Shown one piece after another: positions 9,831-20,089 of a stretch of 64,000 bases of DNA. The notes below the pieces were generated by a model. The model ran no database searches and was not told where the DNA came from. It was given only the letters and a program-made list of their open reading frames with translations. The first letter of the stretch is position 1. Every line of letters starts with the position of its first letter. Made by a program: the position numbers and the translations under genes. The stretch is from the NCBI GenBank assembly GCA_014529385.2, contig CM043950.1, positions 70,960,935-71,024,934 of the forward strand, written 5' to 3'. The DNA is from Adiantum capillus-veneris (Eukaryota; Streptophyta; Polypodiopsida; Polypodiales; Pteridaceae).

Positions 9831-10852
9831 TGTGAGAAAGGTGGACAGACTGGGGTCCACTCAAAAAATTCTAGCTCAGCGGTGGTTGCTCCAAAAATCA
9901 CCAAACGTTTTGAGGTGATTATTCAACTCTTGGTCCACATTTTCTCTTTTGAACACCGTTTTAAATTCGGAGTGGACATGGATATAAAAAATCCCACAAA
10001 AATACCTGTTTTTCTTCACAACAAAGTCTTCAGTGGCCTCCCTTTTGTTGAATTTTCATATGGCTCCAAAGGTGAGCCCCTTCTCACATGAGAGCATGGC
10101 CTAATTGATTTTTAGGGGTATTAAAATATACATGGTTGTGGATTATGCATAAATATAATACATGGATATGATGGGAAAAAATAGGCTAGTATATATAAAC
10201 TATTCATGGAATCTAAAATAGTGTCAGCTATATATAAATATAAAATGGAAAAAAGAGATATATAAAAATATAAGGAATCAAATGAGGGGACCCTCATTTG
10301 TTTTTATTGAAGTATATTTATTTACAAGAGATAAGAAAAAATACCTCTAGGAAATAGGAATTTAGTGAAAGGCAGTGACCGACGGTGAAAGGTATTTTTG
10401 AGGTTTTTCCTTGGAGTGGATTCTGACCAAAAATAAGAGAAGCTTGCATGGATATATTTCTATATGGAATAAAGAGTATGCAAAATGGTTAGAAAAATTA
10501 TGGTAATGGTGAGTCAACGTACATAGCATACATAGAAAAATAACGCACACCTAGGTAGAAATATTTAAATAAATACCAAAATAATTATGAAAATTCCCTA
10601 TATTTAGGTCCTATGTACAATGAAATATATACACACAAATGAGCCATAATATTTTTATTTTTTTTTATTTTTTTGGCTCAACTAGCCCAATGACTAGCTA
10701 GCTGAGGGTTTTAAGAAGATATGGAAAAAATTCCCTGACTCACACACGCCTATGTACACTGAAAAGGTAAGAATAGCCACAGTGTTTAAGTGATTTTGGT
10801 AGAGTGAGGTAACTCACTATGGCGATTACGGAGAGCCGAAAAACGGCTTTCA
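9831..10852 (-). repeat. Tat-1 3' LTR
   Basis: About 1022 bases, matching 18273-19302 throughout with a few percent differences and small indels. Read on the minus strand it starts TGAAAGCC and ends CTCACA. The interior is A/T rich. Short ORFs occur in both copies, but they are explained by LTR identity, not by coding. Confidence 0.85.
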
Positions 10853-10868
10853 TTAGCCCTCCCCCATG
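10853..10868 (-). promoter_or_regulatory. Tat-1 polypurine tract
   Basis: On the minus strand the purine run catgggggagggctaa ends directly at the LTR start TGAAAGCC. This is where plus-strand DNA synthesis would be primed during reverse transcription. Confidence 0.75.
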
Positions 10869-10880
10869 ATGATGGTATAT

Positions 10881-11366
10881 TCATGTACCATCATAGAGCA
10901 TCTTTTGCAAAGAGAGTGCTTTTGAGTCCTCTATGATATCTAGTCCCTTGACAGGATTTTCATTGTGTGGCTTTTTGTCACACTCATGCTTCATACAGCA
11001 AAACTTACATGAGATAGTTGCTTTTTGACAGTCGTTCGGTAGATCCTTTGGTAGAAGGCGACTCAAATAGGGCTTCAAGCGATACCCGTTTACCTTCCTA
11101 GAGTGCTCTTAACCATTCAAGTCCATAAGCTGATAGTAACTTGAATTGAAAGCCTTCTTGACTATGTATGGACCTTGCCATCTAGTTTCAAACTTGGCAT
11201 CAAAACGATTGTCAAGTTGATTGTCATACCTTAGCACAAGATCTCCTTCCTTGATGCCTTTGTCCTTCAGTTTCTTGTCGAGCTTTTCTTTCGCTTGTGT
11301 GGCTTCCCTCTTGTAGCACTCGTAAGCTGCTTCTCTTTTCCACTCAAGCTCCAGTAATGTAAGAAG
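10881..11366 (-). pseudogene. pol: Tat-1 integrase C-terminal region
   Basis: Past a TGA at 11367-11369 the same frame carries on with the integrase tail: a Lys/Glu-rich helix, KEGDLVLRYDNQLD, then WQGPYIVKKAF, the GPY-type module, and further down RLKPYLSRLLPK. The part at 10881-11078 is a separate open frame that includes a Cys-rich piece (CKFCCMKHECDKK). The equivalent region of Tat-2 (54773-55288) aligns with it. Confidence 0.65.
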
Positions 11367-12464
11367 TCAATCCATCCATACCTCTTGATCATCTTGTGCA
11401 CCTTTGCCATGAAGCCGCATTCTTGGAATGTTGAGCTCGATAGGCTGCAAAGCCCCTTGACCATAGACCAAGTGAAATGGTGTGAACTCCGTGGCTTCCC
11501 TATATGTGGTTCGATATGCCCACAAGGCACCATCCAAGAAGTCATCCCATAATTTTGTCTTGTTTTGCACCATCTTTCTAATGATGCCTGCAATGACACC
11601 ATTAGCCTTCTCCACCAAACCATTTGACTGTGGGTAGTATAGTGTGCTATGACGATGTAGAATGTGAAGCTCTTCACAAACTTCTGTGAGTAAACCCTTC
11701 TTGAACCCCGGACCATTATCCGAAAAAATCTCTAAAGGTGTGCCAAATCTAAAACAAATATTAGTGTAGACAAACCTGCTCACTGTTTTCCCATTCACCC
11801 TTGCCACACTTTGAGCCTCTACCCACCTAGTCATGCAGCCTACAGCCACTAGAATGTAGAATTTACCACTCTTTGTTCTAGGCAGAGGACCCATAGCATG
11901 AATGCCCCACTTTTCAAAGGGTCCATTTGCAAGAACTATTTGCCTCGGACCATGCACCAGCCTTTTATTTCCATTTACCTGACAATTGTGACAACTTTTA
12001 CACCAATTTTGGACATCCACATGCAAGCTTGGCCAAACATATCCCGCAAGCAAAATCTTCTTCACGGTTAATTCTTGGGCAAAATGACCGCCACATGCTT
12101 CTTCATGCAAACCTTTTAGAATGGCTGGAATTTCCTCGATAGTTGGTACTCTTATGCACACTTGATCCTTCCCTCTTTGATAGAGGGAGCCTTCTAGGAA
12201 GAGATAGAAACTTGCCTTCTTCATGAGTCTCCTCTTCTGAGCTTTAGTGAAGTCTTGTGGAAACTCGCCCTCTAAAATGTAGCTAATAATGGGAGCCAAT
12301 GACTCCAACCCCTGGTATCTCGGTTGCTTGACAACTGCTGCCACCATGATGACCTGCACTTCTTTCTCAACACATGTAACTGGTTGTTGTGCAAGTAAAT
12401 CGGCATCTTCATTTTGTTTCCTAGGAATATGATATAGTTGCACTTCTTCAAACTGATTAAACAA
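11367..12464 (-). CDS. pol: Tat-1 integrase with zinc domain
   Basis: This 365-codon stretch begins at the end of the second RNase H (HIPRKQNEDADLLA), then shows the integrase His-Cys zinc domain (EEACGGHFAQE and CHNCQVNG), KWGIHAMGPLP, and the catalytic core with FSDNGPGFKK and the Glu in GLVEKANG. The position of the first catalytic Asp reads AVGCMTRW: Gly-Cys replaces the usual Asp-Tyr. An ALWAYRTTYRE motif follows, and the frame ends at a TGA at 11367-11369. The lost Asp should abolish strand transfer. Confidence 0.85.
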   Translation of the reverse strand: MFNQFEEVQLYHIPRKQNEDADLLAQQPVTCVEKEVQVIMVAAVVKQPRYQGLESLAPIISYILEGEFPQDFTKAQKRRLMKKASFYLFLEGSLYQRGKDQVCIRVPTIEEIPAILKGLHEEACGGHFAQELTVKKILLAGYVWPSLHVDVQNWCKSCHNCQVNGNKRLVHGPRQIVLANGPFEKWGIHAMGPLPRTKSGKFYILVAVGCMTRWVEAQSVARVNGKTVSRFVYTNICFRFGTPLEIFSDNGPGFKKGLLTEVCEELHILHRHSTLYYPQSNGLVEKANGVIAGIIRKMVQNKTKLWDDFLDGALWAYRTTYREATEFTPFHLVYGQGALQPIELNIPRMRLHGKGAQDDQEVWMD

Positions 12465-12506
12465 CCTACAAATGGCATGAACCTTTGTCCTAAGGCTTTC
12501 ATTCTT

Positions 12507-12962
12507 TCATGCCCAAATGCCTAATATTTGCTTCACAATGAGAAGTGCATCCCCCTTTACCATGAGACGTTGTATACCTTGACTAATACACACCTTCAAA
12601 CCATGAAGTAGTGTGTCATATTCTGCTTCATTGTTGCTAGTTGAACTTGGTAGATTGACCTTCTCTTTCATGACCACCTCTCCACTTGGATTGAACAACA
12701 CTAGCCCTCCCCCTGCTTTTCCTGTGACTCGTCGAAAAGCTCCATCAAAGAACAAGGTAAAAGAATTAGGAATACTTTTTGGTGGTGGCAATGGTAGGGT
12801 CTTTACTTCAAGAACCTTAATCTCCTTTTCATGCACCCTATAAGTGAGAATCCTTGCCAATTGTGCACGCACACTATCTTCTACCTTGAAAGAGTATTGA
12901 AACTCTTGCAACTCCATAATCCACTTTGAGATCCTAGTACTAAGATTCATTTGAGATGACAC
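12507..12962 (-). CDS. pol: Tat-1 second (archaeal-type) RNase H
   Basis: The domain shows LFFDGAFRRVTGKAGGGLVL (first Asp), NNEAEYDTLLHGL (Glu) and VKGDALLIVKQ (Asp). This is the archaeal-like RNase H also found in plant host proteins and in Tat/Ogre retroelements, where it sits after the native RNase H. A small gap with stops separates it from integrase at 12464. Confidence 0.85.
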   Translation of the reverse strand: MSSQMNLSTRISKWIMELQEFQYSFKVEDSVRAQLARILTYRVHEKEIKVLEVKTLPLPPPKSIPNSFTLFFDGAFRRVTGKAGGGLVLFNPSGEVVMKEKVNLPSSTSNNEAEYDTLLHGLKVCISQGIQRLMVKGDALLIVKQILGIWA

Positions 12963-13519
12963 CCAAGGGATCTAAACTTTCTCACCGCCGCAGACATGAG
13001 AGAAAGCATCATGAGTTCTACCTCCATGTAGCCTCTCTCCAAAGCATTCATGACTCTACTAGCAAAGTAGATGGGTCGCATTCTGATACCGTGGGGATCT
13101 TGTTGTAGCAAAACAGCACCAATTGTTTCTTTCCCAACACTAGAGCTAACAAAGAATGTGTACTCCCAACAAGCAGGCATAAGTGTTGGTAGCTCTGACA
13201 GAATGACTTTGATGTTACAAAAATATTCTTCAAGTTTATCAGACCAAACAAACTCTACTTGTTGTGTCAACTTTTGCAAAGGGTGAAGTAACTCCGAGGC
13301 TAAGTGAATGAAGCGTGACATATACTTCTCCTTTTGAATGAATGAGATGACCTCCTTAAGACTCTTCGGTGATAGTATCTCAATAAGAGCCTTTGACTTT
13401 GAAGGATCCACCTTGATGCCTTTGTAAGAAACTTTGTGACCAAGCAAGATCACTTCATCCTCACCTATGTGGCACTTCTCGGGGTTGAGTTGACCTCCCA
13501 TGTCATAGAGCTTCTTCAA
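12947..13519 (-). CDS. pol: Tat-1 RT thumb and first RNase H
   Basis: The stretch begins with the RT thumb (GGQLNPEKCHIGEDEVILLGH, then SFIQKEKYMSRFIH) and passes into the classical gypsy RNase H with RPIYFASRVMNALERGY. The first RNase H is partly degenerate: the DAS-type Asp is not visible, the equivalent reading VSSSVGKETIGAVLLQQ. The end, near 12947, is out of frame with the next domain. Confidence 0.75.
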   Translation of the reverse strand: MKKLYDMGGQLNPEKCHIGEDEVILLGHKVSYKGIKVDPSKSKALIEILSPKSLKEVISFIQKEKYMSRFIHLASELLHPLQKLTQQVEFVWSDKLEEYFCNIKVILSELPTLMPACWEYTFFVSSSVGKETIGAVLLQQDPHGIRMRPIYFASRVMNALERGYMEVELMMLSLMSAAVRKFRSLGCHLK

Positions 13520-13901
13520 ACCTTCTTCTACCTTTGTAGATGTAATGATTTTGAACTATAAATGCAGAAATCATCAATGAACACCCTAATTGACTTTCCA
13601 AAGAACGCTTGGTCAGGCCAAATGGCATGACTCTAAAAGCATAACAACCCCAAGGAGTGACGAAGGTTGTTTTCAATTGATCCTCCAATGAAATCCCTAT
13701 TTGAATGTAGCATGAGTAGACATCACACACAGTGTACTTCTCATGACCAGCTACCTCATTCAGTATCTCATCTTGAAATGGGAGGGAAAAGTGATCTCTT
13801 TTTGTTGCCTCATTGAGCGGACGGTAATCCACACACACCCTCCACTTGCCGTTCTTCTTGGGAGTGACAACAACAGGAGAGACCCACTCTGAATTCTCCA
13901 C
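13503..13901 (-). pseudogene. pol: Tat-1 reverse transcriptase, with internal deletion
   Basis: The fingers and palm read WVSPVVVTPKKNGKWRVCVD, then YTVCDVYSCYIQIGIS, then CYAFRVMPFGLT. At that point the NAPATFQ segment is missing and the frame shifts. The second catalytic site, FIDDFCIYSS, is intact but in another frame (codons for FIDD at 13570-13581). A small deletion of some tens of bases explains both observations when compared with Tat-2. The Gly of the YSGY motif is Cys. Confidence 0.8.
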
Positions 13902-13955
13902 TGGATAAATGAAACCTACTGCTAGAAGCTTTCTTACCTCCTTGAGTAGAGCCTG

Positions 13956-14204
13956 CTACTTGATGACTCCTAGCCTTCGTAACTTTTGAGCTTTAGGTTT
14001 GGCCTCTGGCTTTAGATCAATCTTGTGTTGAACATCATCTACTCCATGCACGTCGGTGTAGTCTTTAGCAAAAAGCTTAGGAAATTTCCTTAGCACACCT
14101 TTGAACTCCTCTCTTTCATCCTTTGTAAGTGTTGTAGACAACATACCTCCTAACATTCCTTCATCTTCCACATTTTGGTTCTCTTGGGAACCTACCTTCT
14201 CCAA
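13956..14204 (-). CDS. pol: Tat-1 protease-RT linker
   Basis: The piece contains TLTKDEREEFKGVLRKFPKL and AKDYTDVHGVDDVQHKIDL, the conserved stretch before RT in gypsy polyproteins (a helix, then a motif ending in a His-Lys-Ile-Asp-Leu-type strand). Tat-2 has the matching EREPYLQVLKKHAGLFITDY. A stop separates it from the RT start at 13901. Confidence 0.65.
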   Translation of the reverse strand: MEKVGSQENQNVEDEGMLGGMLSTTLTKDEREEFKGVLRKFPKLFAKDYTDVHGVDDVQHKIDLKPEAKPKAQKLRRLGVIK

Positions 14205-14339
14205 ACCTTGACAAGAGGTCTCTTAGTTGGTTGGCTTAAACTTTACCCCCATGACTTCGATGGAAGACTCCTCTTCAGTAATGCTGCCTCTACTTTCTTC
14301 TTCTGAAGTGTTATCAGTCCAATATTCTTTCGTCTCACT

Positions 14340-14975
14340 TTAAAATGATTCTTCATGGAGCTCCTCTTGGCGTTGCTCCTTCATATCAAAGACAACCTTC
14401 TTATGATTGTCATTCTTGCAAATTAATTTTCCACTCTCCCAATCTTGCAAAGCTCCTATTTTCATTAGCCATGGTCTTCCTAGGATAAATGGATAACCAC
14501 TTCCCTTAGTAGACATAACATAAAAAACCACCGCCTTCTTAATGCCAAAGGCCTCTACAAAGACATTTTTACAAATGCCTACACACCTAGCCTTGCTATT
14601 GTTTGCCATCTTGACTTTGATTTCAAGTGTCTCATGGATGTGCATACCTAGTCTTTGCATGAGTCCCTTTGTCATGATGCAAATTTGTGCACCCCCATCC
14701 ACTAGACCTTTCCTAACCAATCTTCCTTTGATGTAACAATCTAGCACATGTGTAATATCCTCATTCATTTCATCTTGTGTAATTTTTACAACAGGCAGAC
14801 TCTCTTTTACCTTTCTCCTAGTGCTAACTGCCCTTGTTAAATACCTCCTAACTTGTGGACATAATACAAGAAATTGAGGCCATGAGATATCAGGACCCTT
14901 ACCTCTCATGTCTTCCAACAATTGTATGGAGCCATACCATGTCCAAGAGGGAAGTCTTGGAGGTTGATACGACAT
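14340..14975 (-). CDS. pro: Tat-1 protease domain
   Basis: The catalytic loop is LVDGGAQICIMT, preceded by a beta hairpin, with the late ILGRPWLMKIG motif. The N-terminal part aligns with the start of the Tat-2 pol ORF. The frame overlaps the end of gag (14906-14975), so expression of pol would need a frameshift or separate start. The residue after the Asp is Gly, as in the other two gypsy families here. Confidence 0.8.
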   Translation of the reverse strand: MSYQPPRLPSWTWYGSIQLLEDMRGKGPDISWPQFLVLCPQVRRYLTRAVSTRRKVKESLPVVKITQDEMNEDITHVLDCYIKGRLVRKGLVDGGAQICIMTKGLMQRLGMHIHETLEIKVKMANNSKARCVGICKNVFVEAFGIKKAVVFYVMSTKGSGYPFILGRPWLMKIGALQDWESGKLICKNDNHKKVVFDMKEQRQEELHEESF

Positions 14976-16061
14976 CGAGTCCTCTTGGTTTCCTTGGTCT
15001 CCTTTGCCTTCTTTTCTCGTACATGATCACTTTGTGATGTGACTCCTTCTTTTTCCTTACCTTTTCCACGGCCACACTTAATGTCATTTTCTTCCATGTC
15101 CACCTCATTGGAATTTGTCACCTCTACCACATGCACATTTGGGTCTGGAAAAGGTGGAACTCCTTCCACTCCTCGTGGAGGTGGTCTTGCTCCATTTGGC
15201 CTTTGTAGAAACCATGGTTGTTGACTAGTTCCTTCACCTGCATTCATCAGTGGGTAATTCAAGTTAGGTCTCCTTGGATCCCCACGGGGCCAAGGACAAT
15301 TATACATCCCATGTCCAGACTCTCCGCAATTCCAACATTGCAAGACTCTCCTAGGTTGTGGTGACTCTTGCTCTTCTGACTTCTTTCCTTGTCCCTTTGG
15401 ACCTATGGCTTGTGCAAGATGAATTGATAGGTTGCTTAAAGATTCATTTAACTTCTCAATCACTTCAGACGTTATATCAGGAATCTCTCTAGATGTTGAT
15501 GCTTGCAATTTTCCCTTAGGTCTAGGACCCTCTATTGGAACCTCTCCTCTGAGACACTTGAGTTTCCTATACTTCTCAACAGCTCTAGTTTCAGTTGCGT
15601 CAAAGGTAGCAGGTGCACCCGCTTCAACCTTTATCTTGAGTGTGGGAAAGAGACTGGCTATGAACCTCTCCTTCTTTAGGAACTCTGCACCATCACCAGG
15701 GCTAGCAACATTTCTCACCCATACAACCCAAAGACGTAGAAACTCTTGTTTATACATGTAGTAGTGATCTAAGTCTTTTTGTTTGTGAGAAATAATGTCT
15801 TGCCATAGCTTTTGAGTGTTTTGGGGATCAAAGAAGTATCTCTTGAAATGATTCACAACTTCCATGTAATTCCCTTTAACTTCCTCAGGCAAAGAGTCAA
15901 ACCAAGTGCTAACATCTTTCCTAAGGACCACCTCAAACATTTATATACGTTCTTGATCAGTTACTATCCTCTTGATACGGCAAGACATCTTGAAATTTGC
16001 TAAAAATAATTATGCACCCTCTCCAGGCTCTCCAAAGAAAAGAGGATATCCCGACATTTGG
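14906..16061 (-). pseudogene. gag: Tat-1 gag
   Basis: The largest open part (15940-14906) has the gag capsid pattern and a clean zinc knuckle, CWNCGESGHGMYNC, near 15300-15345. The same frame extends upstream through stops at about 15941-15943 and 16011-16013 to a start near 16061 (MEAQRQMSGYPLFF). This aligns with the start of Tat-2 gag (MAFPNFYGKPGE against SGYPLFFGEPGE), which supports the upstream start and marks the two stops as decay. Gag would form particles and bind the RNA. Confidence 0.8.
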
Positions 16062-16203
16062 CGTTGGGCCTCCATTGAATCAGTTTCAAAGTGACAACAT
16101 GTTTTTGTTCTTCTTTCTTAAAAAAAAGATTTACACAATAATATTTTCTAAATCGCAATCTATTCTACAACAAAATAAAAATATTCACATCAAATGACCT
16201 ATG

Positions 16204-16400
16204 CTAATCAATAAGAGGGAGGATGACAGGGTTTGGTGACGTGAGAATTTCTCCTACTCTTTGGGCACCAAACATGAACACCATATGTTGTTGAAAATGG
16301 ATTTTTCCACTAATTGCAATGTTTATTCTAATGCGTGGAGTGAAATGGAAGGGAAAAACCTATATTCCTGGGCTATCATTCATTGTCGATGCATGACCTA
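16204..16400 (-). pseudogene. Tat-1 ORF1 C-terminal segment, upstream of gag
   Basis: On the minus strand the frame ending at the TAG at 16204-16206 reads VFPFHFTPRIRINIAISG, then FGAQRVGEILTSPNPVILPL. It aligns without gaps over about 50 residues with the ORF1 segment of Tat-2 at 60059-60298 (VPFHFVRHIRVNI, FGAERLGEILRSPHPVILPL), with roughly 60 percent identity by eye. Upstream, SxMND-like residues also match across one stop. The segment lies about 140 bases before the gag start, in the same place as in Tat-2. No known function. Confidence 0.65.
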
Positions 16401-17604
16401 ATGCTTAAAACAAAACAAAAATATAGACGTTCAAACTAAGGTCGTACCTAATGAGAGGCAAATTAAAAGGATTTACTGAAGCATTTATCTCGGCCAACCT
16501 AAGAGGACCTAAAATTCTACGAATTACACATTGAAATTGCAACTTAGTACTAACAATTATGTGTACCTTTTGCCTTGCAATGGGAATGAAAGGATCATAC
16601 AAATTCTCGTGATTTATGCAAACTACTTGACTATGCTAAAGGTTGAACCTACACAAAAGGATACACAAGCCGTCGTTAGTGGGGGCACCAAAATTGAGGC
16701 CGTCCGGGGCAGGCAACAAGAGAGGCGACCTCTAAACACCCCTCAAAGCTCCCGTGCTGCTCAATTGGGACTGGGGCAACCACAAGCACAAACACAACAA
16801 CAAACCCACAGCCAAACCCAAACAAGATAGGGGCACCACCTAGTTATGGTATGTGAACCAGGATGCAAAAGAGATTTTTTTATAACCAAGAAGATGCGCC
16901 ACAAAACACACACAAGCAACCTCACACCAAGACACTCACAAAATGGACTAGAGAGAGCTAGAGCAAGGGGAAGAGAGAGAGGAATGGATCTTGCGTAATA
17001 CCTTATTTGTGACTTGCAAATGGAGATGGCTCGTTATGATGCTATCGTAGAGCTTGTACAAAACTAACTCAATTCTTAGTGAATGCTAAACATTGCCAAC
17101 ACACACACACTGTCTTAAGGTATGGGAGACCTCTCACCACAATACCCTCTTACAATGGACACAAAATTGGCAATGAAAACACACTAAAACACTTTCTAAA
17201 CCAAGATCAAATGATAGAAATATCAAAATACACAAGTCACATTTAATTCACCAAACCGTATCGCACAAGTGAAGGACGAAGATTTGAACGCTGAATCACG
17301 CCATTGATGCACCAAACCCCAATTTATTGGTTGCTATGCCTAAGTCTCTCCTCATGCATAGAGTGTTGGGGTGCTATGTGAGATATTGGGGGTTGTTTTA
17401 CAAGAAGGAGAGGGGCCTATTTATAGATTGGAGACCCCTCATTAAGATTATTGAAACTCCTAATTTACAAGCTAACAAATCAGGATTATGATTTTTTTTT
17501 AATATCAAAACATTGCAGGCCTTCTTTGTCTGCTTGAGTCATGGATGTGGGCTCAAAAGAGAGCATTATTGATGGTAGATAAGGTGAAAGTAGAGTTTTA
17601 AGAA

Positions 17605-17653
<49 letters not shown>

Positions 17654-18272
17654 AGAGTTACTATGCACATATCTTGAGGTGAGGTGTCTTTTATGGTTAG
17701 GTCAATGGCTATTTTTGTGTTAGTATGTTAGTGGTTACTGTTAGTAATCACTAGAAAGTTAATGATATATTTACAATGGGTAGAATGACGTGGATGGTTG
17801 AAGTAAGATGGTTGAATGAAGTGAGGAAATCCTTGTGATGGTGAAGCTTGAAGAAGGACTTACTTGTGTAGATTCTTAAAATGACTATCGACCCTCTTCT
17901 TCGTCTTCTCTTCTTTATGCCACCGCCGCCAAGGTTGATTATCACGATGGAAATGAAAATTCGGTTGATGAGATCTCTTAATTTGCAGAGGTTAAGCATG
18001 GTTTACATGCTGAATTTTATATATATAGAGAAGGGGTAAGATGAAATTGTACTTTGGAAGTAATAGAGAGAGGCATAGAGATGGTGTATATACATGGAGA
18101 GCTCATATGAGAGCTATGGAAGTAAGAGGGGAGGTTAATGGTGAAAAAGGTGAGGGAAACCATGGAAGTTGCAGGTTTGAGTGAGGAATTGAGAGGAATG
18201 TGTGTGTGTGTGTGTGTGTATGTGTGCGTGTGTAGAAGTGTGGAAAGAGGTGAGAGAAGACTAAGGGCTACT
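16401..18272 (-). other. Tat-1 leader between 5' LTR and ORF1 segment
   Basis: About 1.9 kb with no gene I can support. It includes a (GA)n run at 17607-17651 and a (TG)n-rich stretch around 18199-18232. I found no clean primer binding site next to the 5' LTR, so that end may be rearranged. A possible alternative LTR end with TGGTTTCCC lies near 18164, but the other LTR copy does not support it. Confidence 0.5.
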
Positions 18273-19302
18273 TGTGAGAAACGTGGGCAGATTGGGGTCC
18301 ACTAAAAAAATCCTAGCTCAGTGGTGGTTGCTCGAAAAATCACCAATTTTTTTGAGGTGATTATTCAGCTTTTGGTTCACATTTTCTCTTTTGACTACCG
18401 CCTTAAATTCGGAGTGGAGATGGATATAAAAAATCCCACAAAAATATTTGTTTTTCTTCACAACAAAGTCTTTAGTGGGCCCCCTTTTGTTGAATTTGCA
18501 TATGGCTCCAAAGGTGAGCCCCTCCTTGCATGAGAGCATGACCTAATTGATTCTTAGGGGTATTAAAATATGCATGGTTGTGGATTATGCATAAATATAA
18601 TACATGGATATGATGGGAAAAATAGGCTAGTATATATAAACTATTCGTGGAATCTAGAATAGTGTCAGCTATATATAAATATAAAAAGGAAAAAAGAGAT
18701 ATATAAAAATATAAGGAATCAAATGAGGGGACCCTCATTTGTTTTTATTGAAGTATATTTATTTACAAGAAATAAGAAAAAATACCTCTAGGAAATAGGA
18801 ATTTAGTGAAAGGTAGTGACCAACGGTGAAAGGTATTTTTGAGGTTTCTCCTTGGAGTGGATTCTCACCAAAAATAAGAGAAGCTTGCACGAATATATTT
18901 CTATATGGAATAAAGAGTATGCAAAATGGTAAGAAAAATTGTGGTAATGGTGAGTCAATGTACATAGCATACATAGGAAAATAATGCACACCTAAGTAGA
19001 AATATATAAATAAATACCAAAATAATTATGAAAATTCCCTATATTTAGGTCCTATGTACAATGAAATATATACACACAAATGAACCATAATATATTTTAT
19101 TTTTTTGATTTTGTTTATTTTTTTGGCTCAACTAGCCCAATGACTAGCTAGCTGAGGGTTTTAAGAAGATATGGGAAAAAATCCCTAACTCACACACGCC
19201 TATGTACAATGAAAAGGTAAGAATAGCCACAGTGTTTAGGTGATTTTGGTAGGGTGAGGTAACTCACTATGGCGATTACGGAGAGCCGAAAAATGGCTAT
19301 CA
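18273..19302 (-). repeat. Tat-1 5' LTR
   Basis: About 1030 bases, a second copy of 9831-10852. Its right end (TGATAGCC on the minus strand) is the outer edge of Tat-1 and abuts copia coding sequence at 19303. Confidence 0.85.
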
Positions 19303-20067
19303 GCAGCTATTGTTGAGTCTTTCGTGAAAGGAGACTGTGATGCTGATGTTGATACGGAATGGGATTTTAGTGCAAAGTGTACCTATAATCCTACTGTCCA
19401 TGATGCATGCATGTCAATTGCTGCAGATTCACATGTATGGTATTTTGACAGTGGTGCTACAAAGCACATTACCTCACATCGTGATTTGTTTAGCTCTCTC
19501 GAGTCTGTCCCTAATGGGAATTCAGTCACTTGTGCCAACAATGGTTCAGAGAGTTGCAAAGATTGTGCTTACTGCTGCAAATGGTAGTTCTTTCACACTT
19601 GGTGATGCACTTTATGTACCTGGGATCAAGAAGAATCTTTTGTTTGTATTTGCACTTGCTATACTTGGTCTTGTAGTCAAATTTGTGGATGACAGATGTA
19701 CTATACATGATCTCAGTTCCGGTGATGAAATTGTTGCATCTAGCATTCTTTGTCGTGGACTGTATAAGCTCGCTTTGTATGACAAGTGTGGGCAAAAATT
19801 TTTTGCAAATGCAATTATGGATTCAAAGGCTATTTCAGATGCAAAACTTTGGCATGCACGTTTTGGTCATCTGAATTTTGCCAGTTTGATGCGTTTGTAG
19901 AAATCTAATATGGTTGCTTCTTTGCCACCTCTTGAAGCACCTGTCAAACACGTTTGTGAAGGCTGTATTTTGGGTAAGATGCAGTGTTCAAAGTTTCCAA
20001 AGGATGGTTCAATTAGGGCCACATGCAGGTTGCAGCTTGTGCATAGTGATGTTTGTGGGCCCATGTA
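19303..20067 (+). pseudogene. pol: Copia protease and GAG-pre-integrase region
   Basis: The protease site is WYFDSGATKHIT near 19440-19475. After a frameshift near 19550, the reading moves to the frame that carries LYVPGIKKNLLFV and then the pre-integrase zinc motif: LWHARFGHLNF and CEGCILGKM. One TAG (19898-19900) lies inside the zinc region. The reading stops at VHSDVCGPM, exactly where the integrase core should begin, and goes directly to RT sequence. Confidence 0.8.
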
Positions 20068-20089
20068 ATCTCTGTCATTGGGCAATTAA

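Larger units (their letters stand above)
9831..19302 (-). mobile_element. Tat-1: full-length Ty3/gypsy Tat element, decayed
   Basis: Two LTR copies (9831-10852 and 18273-19302) enclose gag, protease, RT, RNase H, second RNase H and integrase, all on the minus strand. The second, archaeal-type RNase H between the first one and integrase is the hallmark of the Tat/Ogre clade. A polypurine tract borders the left LTR. The flanks (gggct at left, gcagc at right) are not an exact target duplication, and the outer LTR ends are placed by comparing the two copies. Stops in gag and pol and an RT deletion make it inactive. It abuts the truncated copia element at 19303. Confidence 0.88.

Noticed and set aside
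9882-10091. 70-codon ORF also present at 18321-18533
   Set aside because: Both lie in the two LTR copies of Tat-1, so the similarity comes from LTR identity and not from selection on a protein.
9826-19307. Target-site duplication around Tat-1
   Set aside because: The flanks (gggct and gcagc) differ; no exact 5-bp repeat could be found with the LTR ends as placed.
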